Both the position numbers and the translations under genes were made by a program. A stretch of DNA of 64,000 nucleotides from positions 186,001 to 250,000 of the forward strand of contig JBAMDO010000030.1 of assembly GCA_037074765.1 (NCBI GenBank). The letters are read 5' to 3'. The notes beneath the pieces are model-generated. The model had not been told where the DNA came from. It did not search any database and saw only the letters and a list, made by a program, of their open reading frames with translations. The DNA comes from Mansonella perstans (lineage: Eukaryota; Nematoda; Chromadorea; Rhabditida; Onchocercidae). This document shows, in pieces, positions 50,500 to 64,000 of this stretch (position 1 is its first letter; every line of letters starts with the position of its first letter).

Positions 50500-51009
50500 T
50501 CGTAGGTATTTATGTGTTATGGAAAGTAGTAGAAGTCTTGGAGTTGAAAATTGAGAATAATGTAACGTCGTCCTCCTTCTTCTTCCTTCAAATTATCGGC
50601 AAAGTGGAAAAAGAAATGTTGATTGATATAGAAGTTGCCGCTTATGGGATAGATAGATAGAAGAGCCTAAGTGGGCTATTTTAACCAGACCAGGCCCATT
50701 TTAACCATTTTAATTTAACAAAACAGAATATGTTTTTAATTATAAGAGATGGAAAATTCATTCTTTTGTCTGTAAGAAAGATAGTGAAGATCGTAAGGTC
50801 AATTAGCATTTCAATATTTCTTCAAAGATTACAAATTTTTCAAAGAAATGTTTCAAATTTTAAACTGAAATGAATAAAAAATGAACAAAGAAAGATTGAA
50901 ACATTCCGGAAACAAACTAACTAAACGCACATTGCACTCTCTCTTCAATATACACTTTTATGACAGGAGGAGAGCAGACAAAGATCAATATCTATGCCAG
51001 AGTAGAGTA

Positions 51010-51243
<234 letters not shown>

Positions 51244-51689
51244 TTAAGGAAGAAGATGAAAAAATAGGACGATGCATAGTGCTTGCACTTGCAGTGATAT
51301 TAGATAGCTAGCAGGTCAAACACTTCATAATATTATAATCATTTGCTGAAGTACTGTTTGCTTATATTGCAAGGGTCAGAAGAGGATCAATGAGATGTGA
51401 TGTAAAAATAGACAGAGACAGTGAGGATAGACTGCTGAAATAATTATCCCTTCCTTCACCCATCAGCATCAACTTTCCCGCCATGTCTTAGCTGTTCAAA
51501 GATTTCAAGCAGTTTCAAATTCATTTTAAATTTATTATTCATCCCTCCTCACACTATCCATCAAAAAGAGAGAAGATATTTGTTTCGATGGTCGTTATAA
51601 AATATCAATTCGATTGCATATAAGACGGAATGCAGTTGAAAAGGCAACATATCCATCTTTTATTTTTACTCTGTGGAAAAAAAAAGGTG

Positions 51690-51955
51690 AACAGAGTGCG
51701 GAATGCGGAATGCAGAGCATAGTCATATATTGTTAACGACCATCCATCCTTATTTATGGAAACGGGTCTTTGAGAAGAGGAGCAAGGCTAGGGTGCGGAG
51801 TGCGGAGTAGTGTGATATATTGTTGCCGGCCATCCTTATTAATGGAAACAGGTCTTTGAGAAAAAAGGTGAACAGATTGCGGAGTGCGGAGTAGTTTGAT
51901 ATATTGTTACCGGCCATCCATCCTTATTTATGGAAACAGGTCTTTGAGAAGAGCA
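51690..51955. repeat. Tandem repeat of about 80-90 bases, three copies
   Basis: Each copy has GTGCGGA, ATATATTGTTAC, GGCCATCC and GGAAACAGGTCTTTGAGAA. Copies differ by short indels. Confidence 0.85.
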
Positions 51956-52027
51956 TGCAGGCTGTCCTTTTATGGAGCACACACAAATTTGTTCATTACA
52001 ACATAAAGGAACGCAAGGAAAAAAACA

Positions 52028-52500
52028 AAAGTTCATAGGACACACTCACCATCAATTAATTTCGATCAGAAAATTCCTTCTAATTACTTTAAAGAAAACT
52101 TTCATCATTAAATATATTCAACTATTAAATTAAATTATTAGAAGGAATTTTTTAAAGCGATCTATTTTTTCAAACTTGTCACAAAAGTTCATAAGACAGA
52201 TTCATCAGTTAATTTCGACCAGAAAATTCCTTCTAATTACTTTAAAGAAAATTTTCATCATTAAATATATTCAACTATTAAAATAAATTATTAGAGGGAA
52301 TTTTTTAAAGCGATCTGTTTTTTCAAACTTGTCACAAAAGTTCATAAGACAGACTCATCAGTTAATTAATTTCGACTAGAAAATTCCTTCTAATTACTTT
52401 AAATAAAACTTTAAGGGAAGAAAACTTTCATCATTAAATATATTCAACTATTAAATTAAATTATTAAAACAAGCGATCTATTTTCAAACTTTTGTCAGGT
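52028..52500. repeat. Tandem repeat of about 145-155 bases, three copies
   Basis: Each copy carries AAAGTTCATA, GAAAATTCCTTCTAATTACT, TCATCATTAAATATATTCAA and GCGATCT. Confidence 0.9.
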
Positions 52501-53234
52501 AGGTAATTCAATAGATCTAATGATGTTAATTAATTAAGTGGTAAGTATTTATGCGGTAGATGATGAACAAAGCAAGAATTTGGGACTTCCTCTAAAGAAG
52601 TCTGTTGATGTCATCTGAATACCGAAACCACAAACTCCCTTCTAAAAACAAATGAATGTAATTAACGTGAAGAGTTGAATTTAATCAAAAATTCAAAATC
52701 AAAAATGGATATAAATGGAAGATTTGAAAATAATATTATTATTAATCATATAATTAGTATTTTTGTATTATTACTACATTTGAACTGCTTTTGAAAGAAT
52801 TTTTATTGAACAATAGTGGTGAAGAGAGATGAAAAAATTGGAGAAAGAGAGAAAGAGAAAGAGGGTTTTAAAGAATTGAAGAAGAGAAGAGTACACATCT
52901 AAAAGTATTGCTGAAGAGTTCACCTTCTAAGCCATCATCACATATTTATTACACCTGAACCCTCCCTCCTCCCAACCACCATATACATTTGAAAAAAGAT
53001 TGGAAATTTCGCGGCATGCACAAAATCATTTCTTCCTTTCTCTTCTGAAATTTCAGGTTTGAGGTGAAGGAAGAACAAGAAAGTATTACTACTATTACTG
53101 TTGTTGCAAAAGGATCTGCTCTGTGAAGTGTGTGCCTAATCAATTTTGATTCTATTGAAAGCAATTCATTCATTGCAAAAGCGAGAATGACTGAAAGAAA
53201 CCGGTGTTAATCGAGGTAAACTTTTTTTTTTGAT

Positions 53235-53349
53235 AGAATCTATGATCCGGATTTCGCAACGACAGAATCTATGATCCGGATTTCGCACAGAGAGAATCTA
53301 TGATTCGGATTTCGCAATAACAGAATCTATGATCTGGATTTTGCAAAAA
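53235..53349. repeat. 29-base tandem repeat, four copies
   Basis: Units start at 53235, 53264, 53293 and 53322: AGAATCTATGATCCGGATTT, then CGCAA. A related 46-base repeat with TCGAATTAGTTACTGTTGAA follows at about 53570-53690. Confidence 0.9.
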
Positions 53350-54380
53350 GTTACATCAGTGTTACTATTACAACACAATCGACGGTGAAATTCCAGATTC
53401 CCGGACAAGATGCGCTAATAAAAATATTATTACTTTATTCGAGATTATCTTTGAAACAGATGGTTAAAGTCGACCAGAAGACCGGAAAATCGCAAAAAAA
53501 AAAATCAAAAATAAGCAAAAACTTTGAATTTGATTATTTGAAAATGCGTGATGTAATAATAATCAACGGGTAACTTTTTCGAATTAGTTACTGTTGAATA
53601 GTACTCACGGGTAGTTTTTTTCGAATTAGTTACTGTTGAATAAATTCACGGATAGTTTTTTCGAATCAATTATTATTGGATAATCCTCCCTTCCCTCCTC
53701 CAATGAATGTCTCAGCAAAGTCAGCAAGGTCAAACACTTTTACCTTCCTATTTTTGTCCACAAAATGTCCACTTCTTACGATTATTTGAAGAGCTATTGA
53801 GTAGTAGATTTTCTGGAAAGAGTAATCGATCCTGGAATATAGATGGAAAAATATGTGTCGAAAGAAGAACTAGCTAATTCTCCAAATTTTTTTTTTTAAA
53901 AAACTTTTTAAATTGTGTATACTTATCTTAGTCAGGCAACATTTCGCATACATTCGTAGTACTAAGAAATTTAATTTCTGATTAAAAAATTCGAAAGAAA
54001 TTTAATCTGTGATTAAAAAACTCAAAAGAAATTTAATTTTCGATTAAAAAATTCCTGTCACAAGTGTCACACTACCCTCTAATGTTCTTCCTTATTACTT
54101 GGGGACACTGTTGAAATCGAAATATATTAACCACACACATCATATTACAATCTTCGATAGAGGAACAATAATTAAATTAGGCCGACACTGCATCCTACTA
54201 TAAACACTCAATCAATAACTGCTCTCTTAACAAAGAGGAGAAAAAAACTTCAAATTTAATTTTCTCTGCTAATTCATAATCTCTAATACTGATACTTAAG
54301 AGATTATCGTTTCTATTTTATCAATATTATCAGTTACATTATCAATGGCCTTGCCACGGAATCACTACTATCAGCATTAC

Positions 54381-54500
54381 TATCGACGTATTATGGATAT
54401 TATGGATATCAATATCGACGTTTTATGAATATCATGGATATTAATATCGACGTATTATGGATATTTTATGGATATCAATATCGACGTATTTAGATATTTT
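54381..54500. repeat. 32-base tandem repeat, 3.5 copies
   Basis: Units begin TATCGACGTATTATGGATAT at 54381, 54413, 54445 and 54479. Confidence 0.85.
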
Positions 54501-56214
54501 CGAGATTACCCATGCAAATTACCCAATCCGCACCTGATGTAAGCATACATCCTATCAAATCGATGAGATTTCTTCCACTTCCCAGTATTATTTTTTTGTC
54601 GGGATCGGGAATTGCAATTATTTCCCTAGAACGAGGAATTCTTAGTAAGTTTAAGTCATCAACTCATGTTGATTACGTTTCTGCCCTTCGTACACACCGC
54701 CCTGCCGAGACTGAGCCGTTTCGTGAAAAGCGGAGACTACTTCTCAATCATAGTTCAACTTTTTGGTCAAAGTAAAGATAAATCATGTTCAAACGGTTAG
54801 CGAAAATTGAAAAGATGGTTGATACAGAAAGTGGATAACGAGTACTGTTGTTGAAATTTTGTAAAAATATAAAGCAATAGTATGTACTAATGGTGATCAG
54901 ACAGTATTTGCATACATTACCGTCAATTTAAATTTAACTTCCGATTAAAAACTTCGTACGATATTCTTCTTTATTACTGTGACATATTTAGATCGGAAAG
55001 GAACTCGAAATATTAATAACCATTACACTGATTATTATATTACAATCTTTGACAAGGAACACCAATTGAATTAAGTGTAATTAAATCGGGCCGGAACGAT
55101 ACATCTGGGAATGATCGGGAATGTTGTACACCTGGGAATAATCGGGAATGTTGTAAACGAGTCTGGTTTTTTTACCAAAAAAGAGCTGTTTCGATTCCCA
55201 CGTTGCTTAAGTTACGACTTTACATTATATTACGGTAAAAACTTTTCGGACTTTTCGTTCATTTTATGATTTTGGATAAAACGGGTTTCGCACCGCCTCT
55301 CGACTTTTCGACATCCAGCCACACAATTCTAATGTGGCAATGGGATAACAAGGGATTTGCTGGGAGATGGAAACCTAGAAGATTGAAGTTTGTGTTGTCC
55401 GGAACTTCCGAGTTAGTAAGGTATTATAATAACAATAACTTGGAAAACTGCAGCTAATCGAGTCACATTGTCTAAAGTTTAGGAAAGCTGGCAGTGATGA
55501 TAATCGTAATATGTTGAAAATTACTTAGAATGAGACAAGGAGACAGTTGTACAGGTGAGCTAACAAATATACCAAATCGATGAATGATTATAACTCGAAT
55601 GATGATTATGCATGAAGTGAAAAAAACGCGATCAATGGCTGTCAAATAGCTGTCACTTAATGTGATGACAGCTATTTTACAAGTATGTTAAGTGCTGCTG
55701 TATTTTCAAGGTTATTAGTAAAAATGTACAATACAGAATTCAATTCAATGTGAAATTAAGTTTAACGACATCAAATCAGGCCATCAAATTGTAGGCATAA
55801 ATGAATAGATACATCTGTCCAACTACTACTGCATATTTGATGGCGCACACTTATGTCCACGATGACAATGCACGTGTAATTTGACATTTTATCGTATAGA
55901 TCAGATCAATTTACATCTTATCGTATATAGATCAGATCAACTGATTGATGCAGTTGGTTGGTTTTTCTTTGACAAGTTATTTTAATATAATTGAGATGGC
56001 TCAAGAAAGTTTCAAGTCTTTTTAAAAAAAAGCAATTTTTTTGCTATTTCCAATACAAATTAATTTCTTAAAAGAATTAGTAGGCGAAATTTCTTTGGGA
56101 CTTATACTCAGTTCAGAAGCAACAAGTCAACAAGTCATCGAAGAACAGTGAAAAATGGTTAAAGGCAAAAAAAATGGAATATTTTCGAACTCCCTTCCAA
56201 TATAGACTTATAAA

Positions 56215-56480
56215 ATTTAGAAGTAAATCGTATCAGGTAACAGTAATTTTCTGCTTCAGAAATAATAGAGTCAATTCTATTTCTCATTTCAGGTTACAGC
56301 AATCTATAACAATTTTTTACTTTACAAATAATAGAATGAATCCTATTTCTCATTTCAGGTTACAGCAATTTTCCTCCTATTCCTCTTATGTCGTATCTGA
56401 AAACACATACTGGTGAGAATATTTCCAACTTCCGGAATGAATCCTATTTCTCATTTCAGATTACAGCAAACTTTCCTCCT
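56215..56480. repeat. Imperfect tandem repeat of about 70-95 bases
   Basis: Three copies of GAATCCTATTTCTCATTTCA followed by GTTACAGCAA. Each contains a splice-acceptor-like TTTCAG, but no exon can be assigned. Confidence 0.75.
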
Positions 56481-58914
56481 ACTTTTTATGCCGTATCTGA
56501 AGACACATACAGAGAATATTTCCAACTTCCCAATAATATTTCATGTCCTGCACATCATTGCTATGCTTTTTTTAGAATTCCAAAAAAAAAAAAGAAAAAA
56601 AGAATTAATAGATGAAAAAGGAAATGCCAAGTTAGCAGAGTATTTAAAGAAGCTGAAAGTTCCTCTCATCATTTCTGGATGTTAATGAAATTGTGCACAC
56701 TTGACACTTGACAAAAAAGGAAAGAATTCCGCATCTGACAAAAAGTTAATGATATTTCGTACTTGATAAAAAAGGAAAAATATTCCGCACACTTGACAAA
56801 AAAGGAAGGAAAATGACTGAAATTGTGATTTTTTTTGTCTATTGATCTAATAACATCCTCATGAAGGGACAAAACAAATGGAAGTTTTTTTTTTTTTTTT
56901 TTTTTTTTAAGCAATTTCAATAATTTAAAGAGAAATGACATACTTTTTCCACTAATCATCCAGAAGCGTGCGTGGGAGGCTACTAATCCATGCCAAATTC
57001 AAAATATAATTTTGAGAAATACAACATGAAAAAGCTTTTATAGCATGTTCATTTATAAATACAAACCATAATGTCCATAGTGGCAGTGCTAAAGTTAAAG
57101 TATAGGCCTTGTTTCTCAGTTTGTGGATAGATTCCCTTGGTTATCGAGAAACTGCAACCAATCGAAGCACCAACTAACTTTCAAAAAACAACCACCCTTA
57201 CCAAAATACTTGCTCCAGCAAAAAAATAAATAAAAGTTCAACAATATGTTTTTAGCAAAGTAAGCTCAAAAAAAGAACAATACATATATATATAATTTTC
57301 TGCAATAATGGATTTAAACGAAATTTCATTTTTATGAAGATTTCAATTTCAATGGGGGTATGGTATTATCGATTTTCCTCGATCGATCCAATACTTTATC
57401 TACAATTATTTACGATGCTATTACTACTATGGTGACGGTAATTATTGTCATCACATATTTATTTTTCTCAGTTATAAATACTTTTAAAGCAGCAATACGC
57501 ATACGGAAATATACATAATACAGCAATCGTAATAATGATCTTTTTACAGGTGCTGCTGCTGCTGCTGAGAGGACGGTATTGAAAGTGATGATGACACATT
57601 TATGACAATTTTGGCACATTTCAATTTCCCTATTTACAATAATAGTTGGTCCAAATTTTGAAAGATGGTGCTACTGCTACTGCTGCTACTACTGCCGTTG
57701 TTACTGAAAAGTGACAACAGCGAAGAATCAAAAGAAAAGAAGACAACAACTATAATAATTCAGAATTTAATGATGATCACTGAAACAGAGACTGTCAGTT
57801 AAGTTCCCTTACTCACTGCTATATGAATTTCATTCATTGTATTGAAAATTTTTTTTGGATTTTGGAAATAGAAAAAAAAAATAGATTTTGGAAATAGTTA
57901 GAAATACTAAAAACCCTCTGTAAGCTCGGCGGTCAATACCTAGTTAGAAATACTAAAAACCTCTATAATAAGCTCGGTGGCGGTCAATAGTCGATACCCC
58001 AACATACTTCGAGATCAATTAGCATTTTAGACAGAAATTGAGAAATAATATGTTTCCTTATTTACTTCTAAGAAGCATTTAGTAGAGTAAATTGAAGTTT
58101 AATTAATTACAGATCACAACTGGCATAAATTACAAGTATAGCTCGCTATATGATGAAGAGCAGCAACGAATTTCACTCACTGTAATAAAAATTTTTCTTC
58201 AGTTTTGGAAATTAATTATTTACTAAAAAACCTCGGTAGGTTCGGCGACGGTCAATCCCTTACACTTTGAGGTAATTAGCATTTCAAAAGAAATTAAGAG
58301 AGAAAAGGAAAATTATTCTGACACCCGGAGGAGAATATATGCCTCAAATGTATGCTTCCTTGTTTTCTTCTTGGAAGCACGTAGTAAAATAAATGGAAAT
58401 GTAATTAATGAATTAATTACAGATCACAGTGACATTAGTTACAAATGATGAGTTATATGATGAAGAGCGGAAGGATGAAAGGTGAAGATTTTTGAAAAAT
58501 GAAAAACTGATCAAACAACAATAATCGTAATAAGCTTGCGCGACAGAAACATGACGACATCCGGGTTTGAGTTACAATTTCAAGTGCCAAACTGCCCTAA
58601 CCCGTTTTTAAGAAATTTCAAAAGTTCGAATTAGATTACATGTAAAGACCTGAGCTACCAACTAAAAAACTCTAGATTCCTAGGCTGATCTGGTCTACCA
58701 ACTAAATAAAAACTCTAGACTGCTAGGCTGATATTGCTCTTCGGGATAGAACTTCAGCATATCGTTGTCATTAAGTGGTTACATTGATTTTAGCAGTATA
58801 TATGGTGGAGGATTATACATATATATGGTGAAGCAGTGAGGTCAGTCAATGGAATTATTAGGAGTTAGTTTTAGATCAAGAGAAGAGTAAATGTGGACGT
58901 ACTGAGGTAGACAA

Positions 58915-58920
58915 ACACAC

Positions 58921-58974
<54 letters not shown>
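58915..58974. repeat. Dinucleotide microsatellite (AC then GT)
   Basis: A short ACACACAC tract runs into a perfect GT run of about 50 bases. Confidence 0.97.
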
Positions 58975-58977
<3 letters not shown>

Positions 58978-59869
58978 CCAACAACTACATACATACAATC
59001 AACGAAATAGCTCATACGAGCAGAGATAACCTGAACTCACTATCAAAAATGACCTACATTGTGGACAGTTAACCGATCCCTTCCCATTTCCTCCCTCGCA
59101 TCCACTAAAGTTGGATCGATCGATATAAAAGGGACCAATATTGTTTTGAAAATTTTAACATTTCCAAACTTTTTAGAAACTTAGAAAAGCGAAATTAGAC
59201 AATGATATTTCGGATCTGATTGTCTTTCACAAAAGTATTTATCGGAAGATTTATCTGGAAGAAGTAAAACATTGCCGATTTTTTTAAATAAATAAAAATA
59301 ATGGAAAAAAAAAACGAAATTTGAAGTCAATGATGACAGGTGACCTGCTTGAGAAACTTAGTAGTGTTGAAGTTGCAAAGATCAGCAGCTTAGGGAAACA
59401 TACTTCTAATACTGCTTCTAGCAATTTAATGATCTAAAGGGCCAAGCTGACAGGTTGCTGCGAAATATCTAAATGAGCACCACGGAAATCATTAAAGGAA
59501 CACTATTAGCAGCAGCCTAAACAGACATCAAATCCAATTTCAAACAAAAAGTGAGCGAGAAGATGACATTCATTCATATTGTCATCTCTTTCGTAGCTAT
59601 CGATCGCCAAAACATTTACAGCAACTGGCAATTATCCAATTTCTAAACTCATTTTCATGAGACGATCGCTAAAAATAGAACTCCTTTTTTCTGAAGTCAA
59701 AGGATTACTTAAATTATCACTATAATTCTTACTACTTCTATAACAATTCCTTAAAATCAAAACTGCTGCTATGAATTGCTAAGAATACAAGATATCGCGA
59801 AGAAAGAAACAGATTATTAACATGAAAACTAACTCAATAAATTTAGTCATGAAATGAATTACTCGAAAT

Positions 59870-60075
59870 AGTGTCGAAGATTATCAAAATGATGACTCGA
59901 AATAGTATCGAACATTATCAGAGTGACCGGTATTGCGTCATTAAACCGATGCTAAGACACGCAAAGTACCGAAGATTATCAGAGTGACCGGTCATTAAAC
60001 CAATTGATGCTAAGACACGCAAAGTATCAAAGATTATCAGAGTGACTATTAAACAAACTGATGCTAAGACAAGCA
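59870..60075. repeat. Imperfect tandem repeat of about 65 bases
   Basis: Blocks with GATTATCAGAGTGACCGGT and GATGCTAAGACACGCAAAGT recur three times. Confidence 0.8.
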
Positions 60076-61079
60076 AAGGCAGTGCTAACTAACTAATATA
60101 ATAGTGAGGAAATTCACATCAAATTGAATGAGATGTATTTCCGAAATGAGGGAAACAGTGGTCAAAATTTTCAATTTACTATCATTAAGAAAAGCTTAAC
60201 TGTCCCATCGATGCAGCAGCAACTTCTTAGTCCCAGTGCAAAGAAAGCCACAATGATTAGAAATCGGTGACAGGAAAAAAGAGAAGGAAATGACAATAGA
60301 CTTTCTCTATGAACTTTCCTTTTTCTATATGTCCTACTAAGCAAACTTTATTGGTTCGGATTAGTTAGCAATCCTAGCAGACAATTTTAAATCACTACAT
60401 ACTGATCACTTTACATTTCACTTTTTAACTTGATTTGTAAATTTTGCTAGTCCACCTGTAAATGAACCCTACGAACAATATCGACGACAAGATTAATTAA
60501 AGGTCACTCCTTTTTTAATTGACCTCTTAGCTAAAATATAAGTATATTGGAATTATACAGTTATTAATGAAGTACTGAATTTATGTTATATTCAGCAATT
60601 ATCAATACTTTTCTTGTTACATTAAAGAATTATAACTATTCCAGTGTTGTTCCTTGTTAAAAATTTCACCACCAAGTTTCCACCGTTAATTATTAAAATT
60701 TATGAAATAGTGAATTATTTAAATTTATCTGAAAAGCTTTACCGAATTCAATTTGTGTGGGAACTTAGAGTACATAATAGCAGCGATACACGAATAAATT
60801 CTTTATAGGACCTGTTTAAATTTCCATTCAAATTCAATTGATATTAATCAATAAATCTTCTTAAGTCCTTCTTTCTCTTCTTTGTAACTGCCACATACGC
60901 AAAAAGGGGTCGATCTTTAGCTGTACTGATTTTCGACCTCCAAGTCCTCTTGGACTGCAGTTTTCAGGCTTGTAATTCACAAAACTAAATGTAGTAGTAG
61001 CGTTAAAAGAATCATCAAAAACAAATATTCGATAAAACAAATAACGCTAACATATTGTATTAGTGAAAGTTATCCAATA

Positions 61080-61275
61080 CCAAAAGCTGATTACAAGGGT
61101 ACCGATATCACCAGAGGGCTACTAGTAAAGTCAGCCTAATTATAACCAAGCTGGTTACAAGGATAACCGATACCATACCATCACAAGCTACTAGCAATGT
61201 GAGCCCAATTATAATCAAGCTGATTACAAGGATGACGGTACTATCAGAGGGCTACTAGCAAAGTGAGCCCAATTA
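61080..61275. repeat. Tandem repeat of about 63 bases, three copies
   Basis: Units contain AAGCTGATTACAAGG, then CCGATA or GACGGTA, then GGGCTACTAG and CCAATTATAA. Confidence 0.8.
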
Positions 61276-61584
61276 TAATCTGATGTCAAGCAATTACACC
61301 GTTAGCATTATCATAACTGAAAGATTTTATGTTCCCTCACTAACATATGGAAAACAATAAATTCCAGATATTTCTTAGTCGCAGTACCAAGAAGTAAATT
61401 TTAATTACTGATGTCAACTTTCTCAATTAATAATCATCTAAAATACAAACCAAGAAGCATCAAGTTTTACATTTTTCTTCCGAATTTCATCTCATTTCAA
61501 ACAAAATAGCAAAGGAAAAAGTGAAGCATAAAGATATTCGAAAAAAACAGTAGAAGTCGTAGAGAATGAATGATGGATGCTTCA

Positions 61585-61728
61585 ACCAAACTGAAATTCA
61601 AGACTGGCCTTAATGGATCACTCAAACTGAAATTCAAGACTGGCCTTAATGGATCACTCAAACTGAAATTCAAGACTGGCCTTAATGGATCACTCAAACT
61701 GAAATTCAAGAATGGTTTCAATGGATCA
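61585..61728. repeat. 36-base tandem repeat, four copies
   Basis: Copies start at 61585, 61621, 61657 and 61693. The middle ones are identical (CTCAAACTGAAATTCAAGAC, then TGGCCTTAATGGATCA). The unit is a multiple of three, so an open minus-strand frame with a 12-residue repeat runs through it. Confidence 0.97.
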
Positions 61729-61921
61729 CTCTATAACCACTAACTTACAAAATTCTCCCGACTGAAATCAGCTCTGTTACACTCTTGCCTTCACTCTTTT
61801 ATTGCCCTATTAGCTCAGCTGAGAGTTGCACTGGATGCAATCTTAATATAACAAGGATCACCCATACATTACTTCAGGTCTTAAGGCAACAAGGACCACC
61901 CATATTTAACTTTTTGTAACC

Positions 61922-62145
61922 TGAACCACACCTCAAAATAAGGATAGGTCACATTGACATCCCATTGAACCACATCTCAAAATAAGGATTAAGTCACATT
62001 GACATTCCATTGAACCACATCTCAAAATAAGGATTAGGTCACACTGACATTCCATTGAACCACATCTCAAAATAAGAATTAGGTCACACTAACATTCCAC
62101 TGAACCACATCTTAAAATAAGGATAGGTCATATTGACATTTCACA
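61922..62145. repeat. 45-base tandem repeat, five copies
   Basis: Units start TGAACCACATCTCAAAATAA at 61922, 61966, 62011, 62056 and 62101, followed by GGTCACATTGACATTCCA. Confidence 0.95.
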
Positions 62146-62833
62146 GCACGTACGCAAGACAAACAGCTCTGTGATGGTTCACAGCTATTCTAGTACGTTG
62201 GTCATGTAGTATAGGCTACTAATGGTCATATACGAATTCGGTGATGGATGATAATACTGATAGAAGGAGTCATTCGACGAGCAGTACTAATGCATTCGTT
62301 GCTGATTCACCAGCAACCACAGAACCACAGGCTGCCACTTCTTTACAGTAATTAACTTATAATAATTATAATAATAATTGGTTAAGTAGTTTATTATCAC
62401 TTCAAAGTGGGATTGTTGCTTTTACATAAAAACCATGTATATGACACGACTTATTTAAAAGGATTATGTTTTGACTGAACTTTGATCTGATAATATATGA
62501 GACATTCAGATTGTCACCTTTTTTTACACTATTATTATTTCATTGTATTTTCGAATTTCGCAAAAACATACTGGAAACTCTGTCACTACTACTGTAATCC
62601 TTATTTATTGCAACTTTCAAGAATTAGAACTATTAAATCTGTTTCCAAGAATTAACTCTTTTTTTCTCCTGTTCTCTCCATTACTTCCACAATGTTTCTC
62701 TGTTCTTTCAGTTTTTCTTGCTCCATTTGTGAATTTATTTGTCAGCATGCTAATTTAAATGAACTAATTCACATATATTTATAGCTACTTAATTACTCAC
62801 TAGCTAATTACTGAAAACAGTTTCTTCTTTCAG

Positions 62834-64000
62834 TGGGACTAATTCACAAGCATGCGGAAAAAAATCGCGAATTGATTGTGTAGCCAACGGAACTTACGTG
62901 CCGTTACGTGATCGTATCAGGAAGCGAATCGCTAAAGGCATTCCATTTTTTTCACTTGAAGTAAGTGCAGATTTGTAGTCTTTGAAATTTCTCCAAAAAA
63001 ATCCAGAAATTTCAAATTCCAAAATTTCTCCACGGAAAGATGATTATCCTTCATTTCAAAAATTTCAAAAGCTGTTTTTCAATATTAAAAAAAAATTATT
63101 TCCCAAGTTTGCTTCATGTTATCAGTGTGTTTAACCAGAATATGATTTTGAACTTGATGGATAAGAGATATTTAGGATTTCTATTAATAGAGATAATTGG
63201 CTTTTTGTCCTGCATCTGGATGCAATTTGCAATTATTTTTCTGCTTTTAAATTTAAATTAATTTAAAACTTCGCAAATCACCGCTTTTTTTAAACTTAGC
63301 TTGTCGTTATTAGTGCTGAGGCTTACAGTTTTAAATATTTTCCTTAAAAGCATCAAATAAGCGCTTATTCTTGCTACCATTATTGTCCTGATAATTTCCG
63401 TGATGTTATGTTTATTCCATATTACAAAGATTTGAATTATGTGTAATATTACTTTTCAGTTCTTTCCGCCGAAGACACCAAATAGTGTCGCGAATTTTTT
63501 TGCGCGTATTAACCGCCTTCGTGAAGGAAATCCATTATTTGTTGACATAGCTTGGCATTTTGGATCCGATCCTGGTTTGTTAATTAAGCTGGTCGCTTCG
63601 TTATATTGTTTGTAAGTACTCTAATGTTTATTTTTGATGCATATTAGAAATTTTGCAACAAATGCAACAGATATAATTTTAAATCAAAGGTAATTGTTTT
63701 TGTAAACTGCAAGTCTAAAAGAATTTAAAATTATTGAAAAATATTATTTTCATTTATTTCATCTTGTGCTAGCAGTGTTTAGGATTTACTTCCTTCAAAA
63801 ATTATACCTTATCTGTTTTGAATTCTATTGCTTAATTTACGCCAATTATGGGCATTTTGATCTGCTAAATGTCTAAATGCATGGCTCTGTTCATATTTTC
63901 CTAGATTCCAGGTAATATTAACAGTGAAACATCATCATCCTCAGTAGCAGCTGGATGTTTAGATTATTGTGGCTTGGATACGATGTTACATATCACATGC
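62834..64000 (+). CDS. MTHFR: Methylenetetrahydrofolate reductase, 5' part
   Basis: Reduces 5,10-methylene-THF to 5-methyl-THF for methionine synthesis. Three exons are visible: 62834-62960, 63460-63574 and 63912 to the window end. They join in phase and encode the start of the catalytic barrel: YVPLRDRIRKRIAKGIPFFS, then LEFFPPKTP, then NPLFVDIAWHFGSDPG, then GCLDYCGLDTMLHITC. The glutamate in SLEFFPP aligns with the active-site glutamate of the family. The first listed exon begins with one base of a split codon, so at least one upstream exon carries the start; I could not place it. The second exon's donor is GTTTGT. The rest of the barrel and the regulatory domain lie beyond 64000. It corresponds to nematode mthf-1. 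Confidence 0.96.

Noticed and set aside
61497..61721. Minus-strand frame with a 12-residue repeat (LRPVLNFSLSDP)
   Set aside because: It follows from the 36-base repeat being a multiple of three; flanking residues look random and no splice sites fit.
62543..62758. Hydrophobic 71-residue frame upstream of MTHFR
   Set aside because: It resembles the low-complexity frames common in AT-rich intergenic DNA and does not link to the MTHFR exon.

Overview
The window looks like nuclear DNA from a parasitic nematode, most likely a filarial or related spirurine worm. It is AT-rich, and short exons alternate with AT-rich introns of tens to about a thousand bases that end in TTTCAG-like acceptors. Several start codons sit 4 to 16 bases after a strong AG acceptor, the pattern expected where a spliced leader is added. 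The encoded proteins match nematode and animal families closely. This placement is inference from gene structure and remembered family sequences; no search was run. Exon models below were built by hand; for each named gene the splice phases and codon counts close exactly.

Left third, plus strand. A secreted or GPI-anchored protein with an EGF module followed by a DOMON domain fills 0.57-3.1 kb. After about 4.5 kb without a supported gene comes the most unusual object here: a gene of unknown function from about 8.2 kb to at least 18.3 kb, and perhaps to 21.25 kb. Its core, 11668-18262, is a tandem array of 24 nearly identical exon-plus-intron units. Each unit has a 210-base phase-0 exon for 70 residues, itself a doubled 35-residue motif (GERY...P..SD.LWK), and a 67- or 77-base intron. 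Diverged copies of the same module lie upstream and probably downstream. Fourteen of the 24 exons carry small length changes, nearly all deletions, which could be uncorrected long-read errors or real decay.

Middle, mostly minus strand. Four metabolic genes are complete: succinate-semialdehyde dehydrogenase (12 exons, 22.4-26.3 kb), HSDL2 (8 exons, 29.5-32.7 kb), ECH1 dienoyl-CoA isomerase (5 exons, 33.5-35.7 kb) and a GLUT-family sugar transporter (11 exons, 39.4-43.2 kb, with a likely alternative first exon at 50.1 kb). POLE4, a histone-fold subunit of DNA polymerase epsilon, lies on the plus strand at 28.0-29.0 kb. HSDL2 and ECH1 are adjacent, on the same strand, about 0.8 kb apart, and both point to lipid metabolism.

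Right part. From 43 to 62.8 kb there is little supported coding sequence but a very dense set of unrelated short tandem repeats (29 to about 150 base units), a long GAT array and a GT array. The 5' part of MTHFR starts at 62.8 kb on the plus strand and runs off the end of the window.
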